This document shows, one piece after another, positions 1 to 9,900 of a DNA stretch of 64,000 nt. Source of the DNA: Pararhizobium antarcticum (GTDB taxonomy: Bacteria; Pseudomonadota; Alphaproteobacteria; Rhizobiales; Rhizobiaceae); contig NZ_LSRP01000076.1 of assembly GCF_001885585.1 (NCBI RefSeq), positions 1 through 64,000 of the forward strand, read 5' to 3'. The number at the start of each line of letters is the position of its first letter. Positions within the stretch are counted from its first letter, which is position 1. Made by a program: the position numbers and the translations under genes. Below the pieces are notes generated by a model, which was not told the DNA's origin, did no database searches, and saw nothing but the letters and a program-made list of their open reading frames with translations.

Positions 1-2
1 TC

Positions 3-239
3 TTCGCAAAGGGTCAGAAGAAGGCCAGACCAGGTCTGGCAACTGAAATCGTCAAGCGATCCGATGCGGCCAAAGGCTTCGAGTTGTTGCCACGCCGATG
101 GGTTGTCGAGCGAACCTTCGCATGGCTCGGACGATGCCGTAGACTGGCCAAGGACCTCGAAAACCTGTCAAGAAATGCGCTTGCCTTCCTCAAATTAGCC
201 TCCATCCGCCTCATGCTGCGAAGGCTATGTTCAAAATGA
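3..239 (+). pseudogene. IS5-family transposase, C-terminal part (cut by window edge)
   Basis: The open frame enters from the left edge and ends in TGA at 237-239. It encodes the last 78 residues of a DDE transposase, including the motif [20 protein letters not shown], in which the E of WVVERT is the usual third catalytic acid of IS5-type (IS1031/IS427-like) enzymes. It ends in [11 protein letters not shown] likely right terminal inverted repeat follows directly. Whether the complete gene is intact cannot be judged because the 5' part lies outside the window. Confidence 0.85.
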
Positions 240-262
240 GAAAGTGTTCGGACGGACTCTTA
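239..262. repeat. Probable right terminal inverted repeat of the IS5-type element
   Basis: The bases just after the transposase stop read AGAAAGTGTTCGGACGGACT followed by CTTA. This resembles the GAGTCCGTCCGAACACTTT type of end found on IS5-family elements of rhizobia. The matching left end is outside the window, so the assignment rests on position and resemblance only. Confidence 0.5.
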
Positions 263-410
263 CGCATGTATCCCCTCCGAATTTAAACCACCTTATTACT
301 GGTGTCCCAACACGGCACAGAATATACAACACCTATAATCATACAAGTTTAAGCGAAATGGAAAATTTTCACCTAAAAAATTCCATAAAATGATAGCAAA
401 ACAAGCAACG
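263..410. other. AT-rich spacer between IS end and cob operon; possible terminator hairpin
   Basis: This short stretch is clearly poorer in GC than its surroundings and has no convincing ORF. An imperfect hairpin at about 357-389 has ATGGAA and TTCCAT arms with A/T runs inside. Read on the minus strand it could end the cobE-to-cobD transcript. The arms have a bulge, so this is a weak call. Confidence 0.3.
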
Positions 411-1397
411 TCAGCTCAACATGAAAGCAATAGGAACAAGAACTGCTACCGTTGCGGCCAGCACCGTACACGCCGCGTAAAAAACCGAGATGGCCTTTTC
501 TATGTCGACGCCGGTCGCATCTGTTCGCCCTGCACCGTTGATCATCGGCTCGGAGACGAGGATGCCGGCATAGAGCCTCGGACCCGCCAATTGCATGTCC
601 AATGCACCGGCCATCGCCGCTTCCGGCCAGCCGGAGTTCGGCGAGCGATGCAGGCCATGATCGCGCAGGCCGACATTCAGCGCATTGCGGGCCGCATGGC
701 GACCGAGCCTCAGCCAGGCCCCGACCGCAAACAGCAGCACGGACAGTCGGGCCGCCGGCAGGTTTGCAAGATCGTCCAGCCGCGCCGAAGCCCATCCGAA
801 ATGCAGATATTTTTCGCTTTTGTGACCAATCATCGAATCGGCCGTGTTCAGCATTTTATAGGCAAGCAATCCCGGCAGCCCGAGGAGCGCATACCAGAAG
901 GCCGGCGCTACGACCCCGTCGGAAAAATTCTCCGCGAGGCTTTCGATTGCCGCCCGGCAGACGCCGGGCACGTCGAGCGTCTCCGGATCGCGGCCGACAA
1001 TCATCGAGACAGCCTTTCTGCCGCCGGCGAGCCCGTCGGTTCGCAGACCGTCAGCCACGCGCTGAACATGATCGCCAAGGCTTTTTTGCGCCAGAAAGAT
1101 AGCCACGACAATTGCCTCTGCGAACCAGCCGAAAAGCCCCATCGTCGCGAACAGGCGGTGAAGAACAAAGCCGGCGCCGATGCTGAGCAGAAGCAGAAAG
1201 ACGATGCTGATGACGCCGCTGATCCGAAGCGCATCGTCGCTCAGGCGCTTGCGGTTGAACGACCGATCGCACCAGCCGATGGCCGCCCCGAACCAGACGA
1301 CCGGATGCGGCACCCTGCGCCACAGCCAGTCGGGATCGCCGACCAGCCGGTCGAGGAGAAGGGCAGCGACAAGCACCAGGAGAATTGCAATCGACAT
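411..1397 (-). CDS. cobD: Adenosylcobinamide-phosphate synthase (CbiB-type, CobD in aerobic nomenclature)
   Basis: Integral membrane enzyme that joins adenosylcobyric acid to the aminopropanol(-phosphate) arm late in B12 synthesis. The 328-aa product has the family start, DRLVGDPDWLWRRVPHPVVWFG, the later block ESLAENFSDGVVAPAFWYALLG, and several hydrophobic spans. The ATG at 1397 is chosen. An in-frame TTG at 1403 would overlap the cobC stop, so translational coupling is likely either way. It is the last gene of a tight minus-strand run cobE-cobA-cobB-cobC-cobD. The name follows Pseudomonas denitrificans usage; Salmonella calls this enzyme CbiB. Confidence 0.93.
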   Translation of the reverse strand: MSIAILLVLVAALLLDRLVGDPDWLWRRVPHPVVWFGAAIGWCDRSFNRKRLSDDALRISGVISIVFLLLLSIGAGFVLHRLFATMGLFGWFAEAIVVAIFLAQKSLGDHVQRVADGLRTDGLAGGRKAVSMIVGRDPETLDVPGVCRAAIESLAENFSDGVVAPAFWYALLGLPGLLAYKMLNTADSMIGHKSEKYLHFGWASARLDDLANLPAARLSVLLFAVGAWLRLGRHAARNALNVGLRDHGLHRSPNSGWPEAAMAGALDMQLAGPRLYAGILVSEPMINGAGRTDATGVDIEKAISVFYAACTVLAATVAVLVPIAFMLS

Positions 1398-1399
1398 GA

Positions 1400-2404
1400 T
1401 CAAAGGCCCGACGTTCGAAGCGCATCGGCCAGACGTGCATCCCCGGCCGCATCCGGCGCAAGCCCGATGCGCAACCAGCGGGCCTCGTAGTCGAAGCGCC
1501 GCGTCAGGATCTGCGCCCTGCAGAGATGGGTGTGCAGGTCAAGCGCACGGTCATGCTCGATCAGGCTGAAGAGCCCGGTACCACCTGAAACCGTCAGCCC
1601 GGCCTGATGCAGGACACGATCGAGAGCCGCCTTGCGCGCCACCAGCGCGGCCTTGATCGTCGCCGCCGATCCGTCGGTCATCTGGGTCGTCGCCAGAAAC
1701 AGCGCCGGCCCCGAGACCGCCCAGGGGCCAAGCCAGTCGCGGAACCGCTCGGTCACCGTCGCGTCTGCAATGACAAAGCCGAGCCGCAGGCCGGCGAGGC
1801 CGAAGAATTTGCCAAAGGACCGAAAGACGATCAGGCCGGTCATCTGAGGCCGGTCTCGAGCAACGCTCAGATCTGGCTGCTGATCGCCAAAGGCTTCGTC
1901 GACGACGAGCATGCCGCCATGCCCGACGACGACGCGGCGGAGATCCTCGACCGCGGACGCGGTCAATGTCCGGCCCGTCGGGTTGTTCGGGTTGACCAGC
2001 ACGACGAGGCCGTGATCACTGGAAACTTCATCTTTTGACGCGATCACGTCGATCGCGAAGCCGGAAGCCGTGAAGCAGCGGGCATATTCGCCATAGGTCG
2101 GGCCGAAGATCGCGATACGCCGCCCTGGTGTCGCCAGCCGCGGAAGCAGCTGGATGACCGATTGTGTTCCCGGAACCGGCAGCGGCAGGTGATCACCCGT
2201 ACCATAATAGAGTGCAGCGGCCTGCATTGCCGCATCGACAAGGTGCCGGTCCGGCAGGCGGTGCCAGACGCTTGCCGGCACATCCGGAAGGGGCGGAGGA
2301 CACGGATTGATACCGGTCGACAGGTCGAGCCAGTCCTGCGGCTGGCCGCCGAATTGCGCAGCCGCCTCGGTCACGCCGCCGCCATGGACGATCGTGCCGC
2401 TCAC
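1400..2404 (-). CDS. cobC: Threonine-phosphate decarboxylase-like aminotransferase CobC
   Basis: PLP enzyme of aminotransferase class I/II that makes the aminopropanol phosphate linker of cobalamin. The 334-aa product begins SGTIVHGGG and has LSTGINPCPPP, the VNPNNPTGR motif, and the PLP-lysine region SFGKFFGLAGLRLGF. The open frame continues far upstream without homology. The GTG at 2404 is the supported start because it overlaps the cobB stop (GTGA) and begins with the family N-terminus. This equals CobD of Salmonella. It is translationally coupled to cobB and followed at once by cobD. Confidence 0.93.
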   Translation of the reverse strand: MSGTIVHGGGVTEAAAQFGGQPQDWLDLSTGINPCPPPLPDVPASVWHRLPDRHLVDAAMQAAALYYGTGDHLPLPVPGTQSVIQLLPRLATPGRRIAIFGPTYGEYARCFTASGFAIDVIASKDEVSSDHGLVVLVNPNNPTGRTLTASAVEDLRRVVVGHGGMLVVDEAFGDQQPDLSVARDRPQMTGLIVFRSFGKFFGLAGLRLGFVIADATVTERFRDWLGPWAVSGPALFLATTQMTDGSAATIKAALVARKAALDRVLHQAGLTVSGGTGLFSLIEHDRALDLHTHLCRAQILTRRFDYEARWLRIGLAPDAAGDARLADALRTSGL

Positions 2405-3699
2405 GCGGTGACCGCCATATCGATCAGGTGCATGAAGGAGCCGGCAACGCAGCCGCGCTGGAGACCGGCCGGGCCGACGATCTCGCCTGCCGCATCGACC
2501 GTGTCGAACAGCCGGTCGGCGTCTCCTTCGGAAACGATCGTTGCATAGTGAAACTCGTGCGCCATCAGAGGGCCGTCGAAAAAGCTGCGATTGCGGGGTG
2601 TGGCCCGGCGATAACCGAGATGCCGCTTGCGTTCGGCAAAACTCGTGACCAACGGCAACAGCCCCAGCATGCCGTAGCGTTTGCCATCCGCAGCGACAAG
2701 CCCTTCCCCCAGAGTCATGTAGCCGCCGCATTCTGCGAAAATCCGGGCATCACGGTCCCGTGCCGCCAGCATCCCGGCATGGAATTGACGCGCACCGGAC
2801 AAGGCGCCGGCGTGCAGCTCCGGATAGCCACCGGGCAGATAGACGGCATCGGCCTCCGCCTGCGGCGCCTCGTCTGCCAGAGGCGAAAAGAACGAGATGT
2901 CGCAACCCTGCCGGCGCCAGTCGCGCAGGAGATGTTCATAACAGAAGGCAAAGGCGACATCGCGTGCCACGGCAATCCTCTGGCCCAGCGGCTTGAGGCC
3001 GGCAATGGCGGTAGCATCCGGACGCCCCGTCCCCGCGAGCGCAAGGATCGCATCGAGGTCGCATCCACCGGAGACGCGGGACGCGGCATGTTCGATGAAG
3101 GCATCGAGTTCACCGTGCTCGCTCGCCTGCACCAGCCCGAGATGGCGTTCGGGCAGCTTCATCCGGCTGTCCAAGCGGACGACACCGAGCACCGGCATAT
3201 GGATCGCGACCAAGGCATCGCGCAGCATTTTCTCATGCCGGTCGCTGCCGACCTTGTTGAGAATGACGCCGGCGACGCGAATATCGGCGCGATGGCCAGC
3301 ATAGCCCCTGACCAGCGCTGCCACCGACTGCGCCATGCGCCCGCAATCGACGACCATGATGACGGCGAGATCGAGCACGCAGGCGAGATCGGCGGGCGAG
3401 CCGGTGCCATCGACCGATGCGTCATGGAGCCCCATCATCGCCTCGACGATGAACGCCCGGTCCCGACCTGCGGCTTCACCGGCATTGAAACGCAGGAGTT
3501 CGGGGCGCATCGCCCAGGGATCATAATTGACGCAGGGCGCACCACTGGCCGCGGTGTGAAAGGCCGGATCGATATAGTCTGGCCCGGCCTTGCCGGGTGC
3601 AAGGGCGACGCCGCGATTGCGCAGCGCGCGCAGCAGCCCGAGCGTGATCGTCGTCTTGCCGGAACCGGACGAAGGAGCCGCGATCAGGACACCACTCAT
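2401..3699 (-). CDS. cobB: Cobyrinic acid (hydrogenobyrinic acid) a,c-diamide synthase
   Basis: ATP- and glutamine-dependent amidation of the a and c side chains of the corrin ring. The 432-aa protein has an N-terminal P-loop, APSSGSGKTT, at residues 8-17. Its C-terminal class I glutamine amidotransferase domain has the nucleophile in FAECGGYMTLGEG (Cys324) and the late His in GSFMHLID (His424). The length is normal for CobB/CbiA. The start overlaps the cobA stop by 4 nt and the stop overlaps the cobC start, so the run is coupled. Confidence 0.96.
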   Translation of the reverse strand: MSGVLIAAPSSGSGKTTITLGLLRALRNRGVALAPGKAGPDYIDPAFHTAASGAPCVNYDPWAMRPELLRFNAGEAAGRDRAFIVEAMMGLHDASVDGTGSPADLACVLDLAVIMVVDCGRMAQSVAALVRGYAGHRADIRVAGVILNKVGSDRHEKMLRDALVAIHMPVLGVVRLDSRMKLPERHLGLVQASEHGELDAFIEHAASRVSGGCDLDAILALAGTGRPDATAIAGLKPLGQRIAVARDVAFAFCYEHLLRDWRRQGCDISFFSPLADEAPQAEADAVYLPGGYPELHAGALSGARQFHAGMLAARDRDARIFAECGGYMTLGEGLVAADGKRYGMLGLLPLVTSFAERKRHLGYRRATPRNRSFFDGPLMAHEFHYATIVSEGDADRLFDTVDAAGEIVGPAGLQRGCVAGSFMHLIDMAVTA

Positions 3700-4535
3700 G
3701 CCGGATCCTTCAACCCTTGCCGAAGCGGGTCGGCGTCGAGAACGCGGCCCTCCAGCGCACCAAGCCAGTCGAGCGCGCTGCGCAGTCGCACCACCTCGCC
3801 GACCACGACAATCGCCGGCGGCGCCAGCCCGGCGGCCATGACGTCGGCCTCAGCATTTTGCAGCGTGGTTTCCAGAACCGTCTGTTGCACAGTTGAGGCG
3901 TTGCAGACGAACGCCATGGGCTCATCCGGCGCGCGCCCGGCAGCGATGAGCTTGGCGGTGATCTGGCCGATATGTTTCATCGCCATGTACATGACGATGA
4001 CAGGCGAGCCCTTGGCGATCGCATCCCACTGGATCCGGTCCGGCACGACGCCTGCCGAATCATGGCCGGTCAGGAAGGTCACGGCATGGGTGACCTCGCG
4101 GTGCGTCACGGGTATGCCGGCATAGGCAAGGCCGCCGATACCCGCCGTCACGCCCGGCACGATCCGGAACGGAATGCGGTTTTCAACCAGCGTCAGCGCC
4201 TCCTCGCCGCCACGGCCGAAGACGAACGGATCGCCGCCCTTCAGCCGCAGCACGCGGTGGCCGGCCCGCGCCAGTTCGACCAGGCGCAGCGAAATGTCAC
4301 GCTGCTTGGGCGATGGTTTGCCGCCGCGTTTACCGGCGAACTCCAGGACGGCGCCCGGCTTGGCCATGGTCAGGCAGTCGGCATTGACCAGCGCATCATG
4401 GACGATGACATCGGCCTGGCGCAGCGCATTGACGGCATGGAGCGTCAACAGTCCGGGATCACCAGGACCGGCGCCAACAAGCCAGACGGAGCCTTTTTCC
4501 AGAACAGGCAGGCCTGCAAATAGCGCGTCGCTCAT
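3696..4535 (-). CDS. cobA: Uroporphyrinogen-III C-methyltransferase
   Basis: SAM-dependent methylation of uroporphyrinogen III at C-2 and C-7, the branch point from haem into corrinoids. The 279-aa protein shows VGAGPGDPGLLT near the N-terminus, the LKGGDPFVFGRGGEE motif and PGVTAG, all diagnostic of SUMT enzymes. It lacks the CysG dehydrogenase/ferrochelatase domain, as expected for the aerobic pathway. The ATG at 4535 is chosen; a GTG at 4544 is also in frame. A 136-nt gap separates it from cobE. Confidence 0.95.
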   Translation of the reverse strand: MSDALFAGLPVLEKGSVWLVGAGPGDPGLLTLHAVNALRQADVIVHDALVNADCLTMAKPGAVLEFAGKRGGKPSPKQRDISLRLVELARAGHRVLRLKGGDPFVFGRGGEEALTLVENRIPFRIVPGVTAGIGGLAYAGIPVTHREVTHAVTFLTGHDSAGVVPDRIQWDAIAKGSPVIVMYMAMKHIGQITAKLIAAGRAPDEPMAFVCNASTVQQTVLETTLQNAEADVMAAGLAPPAIVVVGEVVRLRSALDWLGALEGRVLDADPLRQGLKDPA

Positions 4536-4671
4536 ATCGGCCACCGGCCATTCCCAAGCGTCCCGGCCCGACCTGATTCAATCTGTGAACAACCGGATTC
4601 AACCTCTAAACAATCCGTCACATCTGCCTGAAAAGAATCGGAATTCAACGCACCGGCAAGCAAGACATTCA

Positions 4672-5109
4672 TCACGCGCTCATCTCGCAATCGACCAGTT
4701 CCAGACGGACAACCGCTGCGGTCGCGTGCGCAGACCGGATCTTCGGCACGACGAGTTCCGCCATTGCACCGGCACAGGCAAGCGCGGAGGCTTCGGCCAC
4801 GCCATGGCAGCCGGTCAGGGCGAAGATCCGCTCGGACGGAGTATGAAGGCGCGGCGTTTCCGCTTCGAGAATGCTGGCGTGAAAAAACCGCGATGGAACG
4901 GCAAAGTGCAAAGCTGCGGCCTGTATGGCCGGTTCGCCCCTTCGGCTCTCAAGGGACGCGATGCAGGTCAAGTCCGAGCGCTGAGCACCGGCAAGGGCCA
5001 GCACGTTTTCAGCAAGCGCGATGATCTCGTCAGCCGGCGTGCCACGCGCGCAGCCGAGGCCGAGAACGAAGCGGGCCGAACCGGGCCGATCAATAGTTGC
5101 CACCTGCAT
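4672..5109 (-). CDS. cobE: CobE (CbiG C-terminal-domain-like) cobalamin biosynthesis protein
   Basis: Small protein of the aerobic corrin pathway related to the C-terminal domain of CbiG. The family is tied to B12 synthesis but its exact step is poorly defined. From the ATG at 5109 (GGGAGG about 10 nt upstream) the product has 145 aa, including RFVLGLGCARGTPADEII and later HTPSERIFALTGCHGVAEASAL, both typical. The open frame extends to 5343, but that part lies over a riboswitch-like leader and has no family similarity. It leads the cobE-A-B-C-D run. Confidence 0.88.
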   Translation of the reverse strand: MQVATIDRPGSARFVLGLGCARGTPADEIIALAENVLALAGAQRSDLTCIASLESRRGEPAIQAAALHFAVPSRFFHASILEAETPRLHTPSERIFALTGCHGVAEASALACAGAMAELVVPKIRSAHATAAVVRLELVDCEMSA

Positions 5110-5154
5110 GAAACATCCGCCTCCCTTCGTCGCATCCATACGAAACGCCGGGAG

Positions 5155-5275
5155 CCGCGCGCAGTCTCCTGCCCGAAGCCGTCTGGACAGCACCGGATGA
5201 AGCCCCCTGACTGGGTCGGCCGCACCGGACGCTCTTTCAGCCCTTGCAAAGGGCACCGTCGCACGTCGGTGGAGT
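5155..5275 (-). promoter_or_regulatory. Compact cobalamin-riboswitch-like leader upstream of cobE
   Basis: On the minus strand the leader contains GACGGTGCC, then GCTGAAAGAGCGTCCGGTGC, a second CCGGTGCTGTCC, and near its 3' end GGGCAGGAGACTGC. The last resembles the B12 box AGCCAGGAGACCTGCC. The order (GGTG block, CCGG-GCTG block, GGAGAC box) parallels cobalamin riboswitches, but the element is only about 120 nt and departs from the classical consensus. It ends about 46 nt before the cobE ATG. It could be one of the shorter AdoCbl variants; a covariance search would decide. Confidence 0.5.
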
Positions 5276-5475
5276 TTATCGAACCCGGCAGGATGGGTCA
5301 AACCGGTTTGCGCCATTGCCGAGGCCGGAAACGCCATCCGCATCGGCTATGCCCCGGTAATATCGGGGGGAACATTGCGGGGAAGATCGGCAACCGGCCT
5401 TTACAGTCTGCGACGCACTCTGCCAGAAAGGCGCGCGCCTTGCGTCAACCACCCTCCGGTCATGAGTCCTCTCCC

Positions 5476-6261
5476 TTGCCAGATCTCGCTCTCCATATTC
5501 TCGTCTTCCTGTTTGCCGCAGCTTTTCTTGCCGGCTTCATCGATTCGATCGCCGGTGGTGGCGGCATGATCACCATACCGGCCATGCTGATTGCCGGCAT
5601 CCCGCCTTTGGAAACACTTGGCACGAACAAATTGCAGTCGCTGTTCGGGTCGGGCTCGGCCAGTCTCGCCTATGCGCGGCGCGGCCATGTGAACCTCGTC
5701 GAGCAGCTTCCGATGGCGGCGCTGGCCGTGCTCGGCGGCGCCGTCGGCGCGGGTCTCGCCACGATCGTGCCCGGTGATGTCTTGAAGATCCTCCTGCCAT
5801 TCCTTTTGATCGCCATTGCGCTCTATTTCGGCTTCAAGCCGAACATCAGCGACGCCGACCGGACGCGGCGAATAACACCGTTTCTGTTCGGCCTGACCTT
5901 CGTGCCGCTGATCGGCTTCTATGACGGGGTTTTTGGCCCGGGCACCGGATCCTTCTTCATGCTCGGTTTCGTGACGCTGGCCGGTTTCGGCGTTCTGAAA
6001 GCCACGGCCCACACGAAGTTTCTCAACTTCGGCTCCAACATCGGCGGCTTCATCGTGTTCGCCCTCTATGGCGTTGTTTTATGGAAGACCGGCCTGATCA
6101 TGGGCGTCGGCCAGTTCATCGGCGCACAGGTCGGCTCGCGTTTTGCCATGAAGAACGGGGCCAGGATCATCAAGCCGTTGCTCGTCGTCACCTGCATTGC
6201 GCTGGCGATCAAGCTGCTCTCCGATCCCGCCCATCCGATAAGGCTATGGATGGGCGTATAG
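5476..6261 (+). CDS. TauE/SafE-family membrane permease
   Basis: Predicted 8-TM transporter of the sulfite-exporter TauE/SafE family, 261 aa from a TTG at 5476. The N-terminus ALHILVFLFAAAFLAGFIDS, the GGGGMITIPA loop and the PPLETLGTNKLQSLFG motif are diagnostic. The repeated half has GFYDGVFGPGTGSFF. Start choice: no ATG lies close upstream in frame; TTG codons occur at 5476 and 5440, and 5476 gives the usual family length. It lies inside the cob locus, divergent from cobE and convergent with cobO (12-nt gap). A role in metal or sulfur-anion movement linked to B12 is possible but unproven. Confidence 0.85.
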   Translation: MPDLALHILVFLFAAAFLAGFIDSIAGGGGMITIPAMLIAGIPPLETLGTNKLQSLFGSGSASLAYARRGHVNLVEQLPMAALAVLGGAVGAGLATIVPGDVLKILLPFLLIAIALYFGFKPNISDADRTRRITPFLFGLTFVPLIGFYDGVFGPGTGSFFMLGFVTLAGFGVLKATAHTKFLNFGSNIGGFIVFALYGVVLWKTGLIMGVGQFIGAQVGSRFAMKNGARIIKPLLVVTCIALAIKLLSDPAHPIRLWMGV

Positions 6262-6273
6262 TCCGGCAAGGCA

Positions 6274-6918
6274 TCAATATTCGACGCCGACCTGTGCCTT
6301 GATGCCGGAGCGGAAGGGGTGTTTCAGCAATTCCATCTCCGTCACCAGATCGGCGATCTCGATCAGTTCCTCCTTGGCGTTGCGTCCGGTCAGCACGACA
6401 TGGGTCATGTGCGGCTTTTCCTCGGCAAGGAAACGCACGACCTCGGCAATGTCGATATAGTCGTAGCGCAGCGCGATGTTGATTTCGTCGAGCAACACCA
6501 TGGAATTGCGTTCGTCGCGGATCAGTTCCTTGGCCTTCTCCCAGGCTGTCTGCGCCATGGCGATATCGCGGCTCCGGTCCTGCGTTTCCCAGGTGAACCC
6601 CTCGCCCAGCGTGTAGAACTGGCAAACGTCGGCGAAATGCTTCTCGATCAGATTGCGCTCGCCGGTCTCCCAGCCGCCCTTGATGAACTGGACGACGGCG
6701 GACGGCATGCCATGGGCGATGTGGCGGAAGATCATGCCGAAACCGGCGGTCGACTTGCCCTTGCCCTTGCCGGTATTGACGATGATCAGGCCCTTCTTGT
6801 CCGTCTTCGTCGCCATGATCTTTTCACGCGCCGTCTTTTTCTTCGCCATCTTCATGGCGTGACGGGCTTCGTCATTGGCCACAGGCGCCTCAATGGCCGT
6901 GATGTCGTCTTCGCTCAT
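6274..6918 (-). CDS. cobO: Cob(I)yrinic acid a,c-diamide adenosyltransferase (CobA/BtuR type)
   Basis: Transfers the 5'-deoxyadenosyl group from ATP to the cobalt of cob(I)yrinic acid diamide. The 214-aa product has the P-loop NTGKGKGKSTAGFG and the conserved blocks GGWETGER, NSMVLLDEINIALRY and VLTGRNAKEELIEIAD. The ATG at 6918 is preceded by GGGAGA at good spacing; the frame extends 30 nt further but lacks an RBS there. It lies 51 nt downstream of cobN, whose product makes its cobalt-containing substrate, in the order cobP-cobW-cobN-cobO. Confidence 0.95.
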   Translation of the reverse strand: MSEDDITAIEAPVANDEARHAMKMAKKKTAREKIMATKTDKKGLIIVNTGKGKGKSTAGFGMIFRHIAHGMPSAVVQFIKGGWETGERNLIEKHFADVCQFYTLGEGFTWETQDRSRDIAMAQTAWEKAKELIRDERNSMVLLDEINIALRYDYIDIAEVVRFLAEEKPHMTHVVLTGRNAKEELIEIADLVTEMELLKHPFRSGIKAQVGVEY

Positions 6919-6969
6919 GGTCTTGTTCTCCCAAATATGTCTGTGCACCGCTCGCCGGCTTTTGTCTTG

Positions 6970-9900
6970 TCAGGCCGCGGCATCGGTGCGACTGCGCAGA
7001 TCGAACCGCGCCGAATTCGACCGTGGCGTCCAGAGGCCCCGGTCGATCGCCTCCATGAGCTTGTCGGTCATGTCGCGGAATGCGGCCGGGTTCTTGTCTT
7101 CCATGAAGCGGCGAACCTTGTCATCCAGCACGAAGGCGCGGTAGACCGCCTCGAAATGATGATCGCGCACCGCGCCGGTGGTCGCTGCGAAGGCGAACAT
7201 GTAGTCGACGGTTGCGGCGATCTCAAAGGCGCCCTTATAGCCATGGCGCATGACGCCGGCGATCCATTTCGGATTGACAACACGGCCGCGCACGACGCGC
7301 CCGATCTCTTCTTCCAGAGAGCGGATGACCGGCTTTTCCGGACGCGAATGATCATTGTGATAGATCGACGGACGGTTGCCGGCGAGCGATTCGACAGCCA
7401 GGCTCATGCCGCCCTCGAACTGGTAATAATCATCGCTGTCGAGCAGGTCATGCTCGCGGTTGTCCTGGTTCTGGACGACGGCCTCGACCGATTTCAGCCG
7501 CTCCTCCAACAGGCCGCGCTCGGCCTTGCCATCCTCGCCGGCGCCATAGGCGTAACCACCCCAGGTGAGATAGGCCTCGGCCAAATCCTTCTTGTCGTCC
7601 CAGCCCTTTTCGTCGATCAGCGCCTGCAGGCCCGCACCATAGGCCCCGGGCTTGGCACCGAAGACGCGGTAGGACGCGCGCCGCGCGGCCTCCTTGCCAT
7701 CGACACCTTCGGCGACAAGACGCGCGGTCTCAACCCGCATGCGGGCCGCGATCATGTTGTCGGCATCGTCTTCGTCCAGCCCGCCGACAGCCCGGATCGC
7801 GTTGTCGAACAGGGCGATCTGGTCGGGGAAGGCATCGCGGAAAAATCCGGAAATCCGCAGCGTCACGTCGACACGCGGCCGGCCAAGCAGGGCGAGCGGT
7901 ACGATCTCGTAGCCGGTGACGCGGCGTGACATCATATCCCAGACCGGTTTGGTGCCGATCAGTGCCATCGCCTGGGCAATATCGTCGCCACCGGTGCGCA
8001 TGTTGGATGTGCCCCAGGCGGTCAGGCCAAAGGAGGTTGGCCAATCGCCATGATCCTGCAGATAGCGGCGGATGAGCAGCTCGGCGGATTTCTTGCCGAG
8101 TTCGAAGGCGGCCGGCGTCGGCACGGCCCGGCTGTCGACGGAATAGAAATTGCGCCCCGTCGGCAAGACGTCCGGTCGCCCGCGTGTCGGTGCGCCGGAG
8201 GGGCCAGGCGGAACGAAACGTCCGTCGAGGCCGGTGAGCAAAGCCGCGATTTCCGCAGGGCCGGACTGGACGATGGAGGGTTTCAGGCGGGTTTCGACTT
8301 CGTGCAGAACCGCGCCTGTGGCGATCCACGCCTGCGGGCACGGCAGGACGCCGGAGACAAATTCGGCGGCCAGAAGCTCAATGCGCTCGACTGTATCGCC
8401 GGCGGTCCGCCAGGGGGCGTCGGATAGGTCAGCGAGAATGGTCGGCTTCGGCCCCGCCCAGGGATCGGAGAGGACGCAATCGAGCGGATCGAACGGAAGA
8501 CACCCCAGCCCAGCCTCTGCCGAGGGGTTTTCATTTGTGAACGCATCGGCGGAAATCGCCCGCTGCAGGCTCTGGTCACCGCCTTCGCTCTGCCCGCGCG
8601 GCACCCGTGCCAGGGAAACCGTCAGGTCCGTCAGCAAACGGCCTTCCGGTGCAACGCCGAACACATGCAGGCCGTCGCGGATCTGCAGTTCCTTCAGGTC
8701 GCAGAGATAGGCATCGAGCTTTTCCAGCGCCTTGTCCTCGCCGTCCGTGCCCGCAATGCCGGCATCCTGATCGAGGCCGATGTCACGCACGAGGTCGAGG
8801 ATCTGCTTGCTGAGCAGACGCAGGCGGCGCGGATCGCTGCCGGCAGCGTCGTAATATTCATCGACCAGTGCTTCCAGATCCTTCAAAGGCCCGTAGGATT
8901 CGGCGCGTGTCAGCGGCGGCGTCAGATGGTCGATGATGACGGCGGCAGTGCGGCGCTTGGCCTGCGTGCCCTCGCCCGGATCGTTGACGATGAACGGATA
9001 GAGATGCGGCATCGGCCCGAAGATCGCTTCCGGATAACAATTTTCCGACAGCGCCAGCGCCTTGCCCGGCAGCCATTCGAGATTGCCGTGTTTGCCCATG
9101 TGAATGACGGCATGGGCACCGTAGGCGATGCGCAGGAAGGCATAGAAAGCGAGGTACCCGTGCGGCGGCACGAGGTCCGGGGAATGGTAGGTTTCCTTCG
9201 GATCGATATTGTAGCCCCGCGCCGGCTGGATACCGACCAGCGTTTCGCCAAAGCGCGCTAGAGGCAGCGCAAAAGATCCGTCCCGGAAGAAGGGATCCGT
9301 TTCCGGAGCCCCCCAACGGGCCGCAACCGCATCCTGAATCTGAAGTGGAAGAGACGCGAAGAACGTCTTGTATTGACTCAAGGAAAGCGTCTCGCGGATC
9401 TCGCGATCCTGCCTTGCATCATTGGTCGGGCCTGCCATCAGATGCGTGATCAGGGCATCGCCATCGGCGGGGATCGCGTCCACGGGATAACCCGCGGCGC
9501 GCATCGCACGCAGAACTTCGATCGTGCCGGCCGGCGTATCAAGCCCGACGCCATTGCCGAGACGGCCGTCGCGGTTCGGATAATTGGCCAGGATGATGGC
9601 GACGCGACGATGCTCCGGCTCTGTCCTGCGCAGACGCGCCCAGTTGGCGGCAAGCCGGGCGGCAAACAGCACGCGGTCGGCGAGCGGCTCATGGCCGACG
9701 ATATTGGCTTCCACGTCCGGATCATAGATCGCCGCCGCCTTGAAGGAGACGGCCCGCGACAGGATGCGGCCATCGACCTCCGGCAACGCCACATTCATCG
9801 CCAGATCCCGTGCCATCAGGCCCTGCGCCGAGCCTTCCCAGGCCTTGCGCGACGAGCCGGAAAAGATCACCTGCAGCACCGGCGCATCGGTGAATTCGAG

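Noticed and set aside
390-1490. 366-codon plus-strand frame opposite cobD
   Set aside because: It mirrors a well-supported cobD gene; long antisense frames are expected at this GC content. The protein is low in complexity and matches no family.
2428-4125. 565-codon plus-strand frame opposite cobB and cobA
   Set aside because: Antisense shadow of two clear enzymes with intact motifs.
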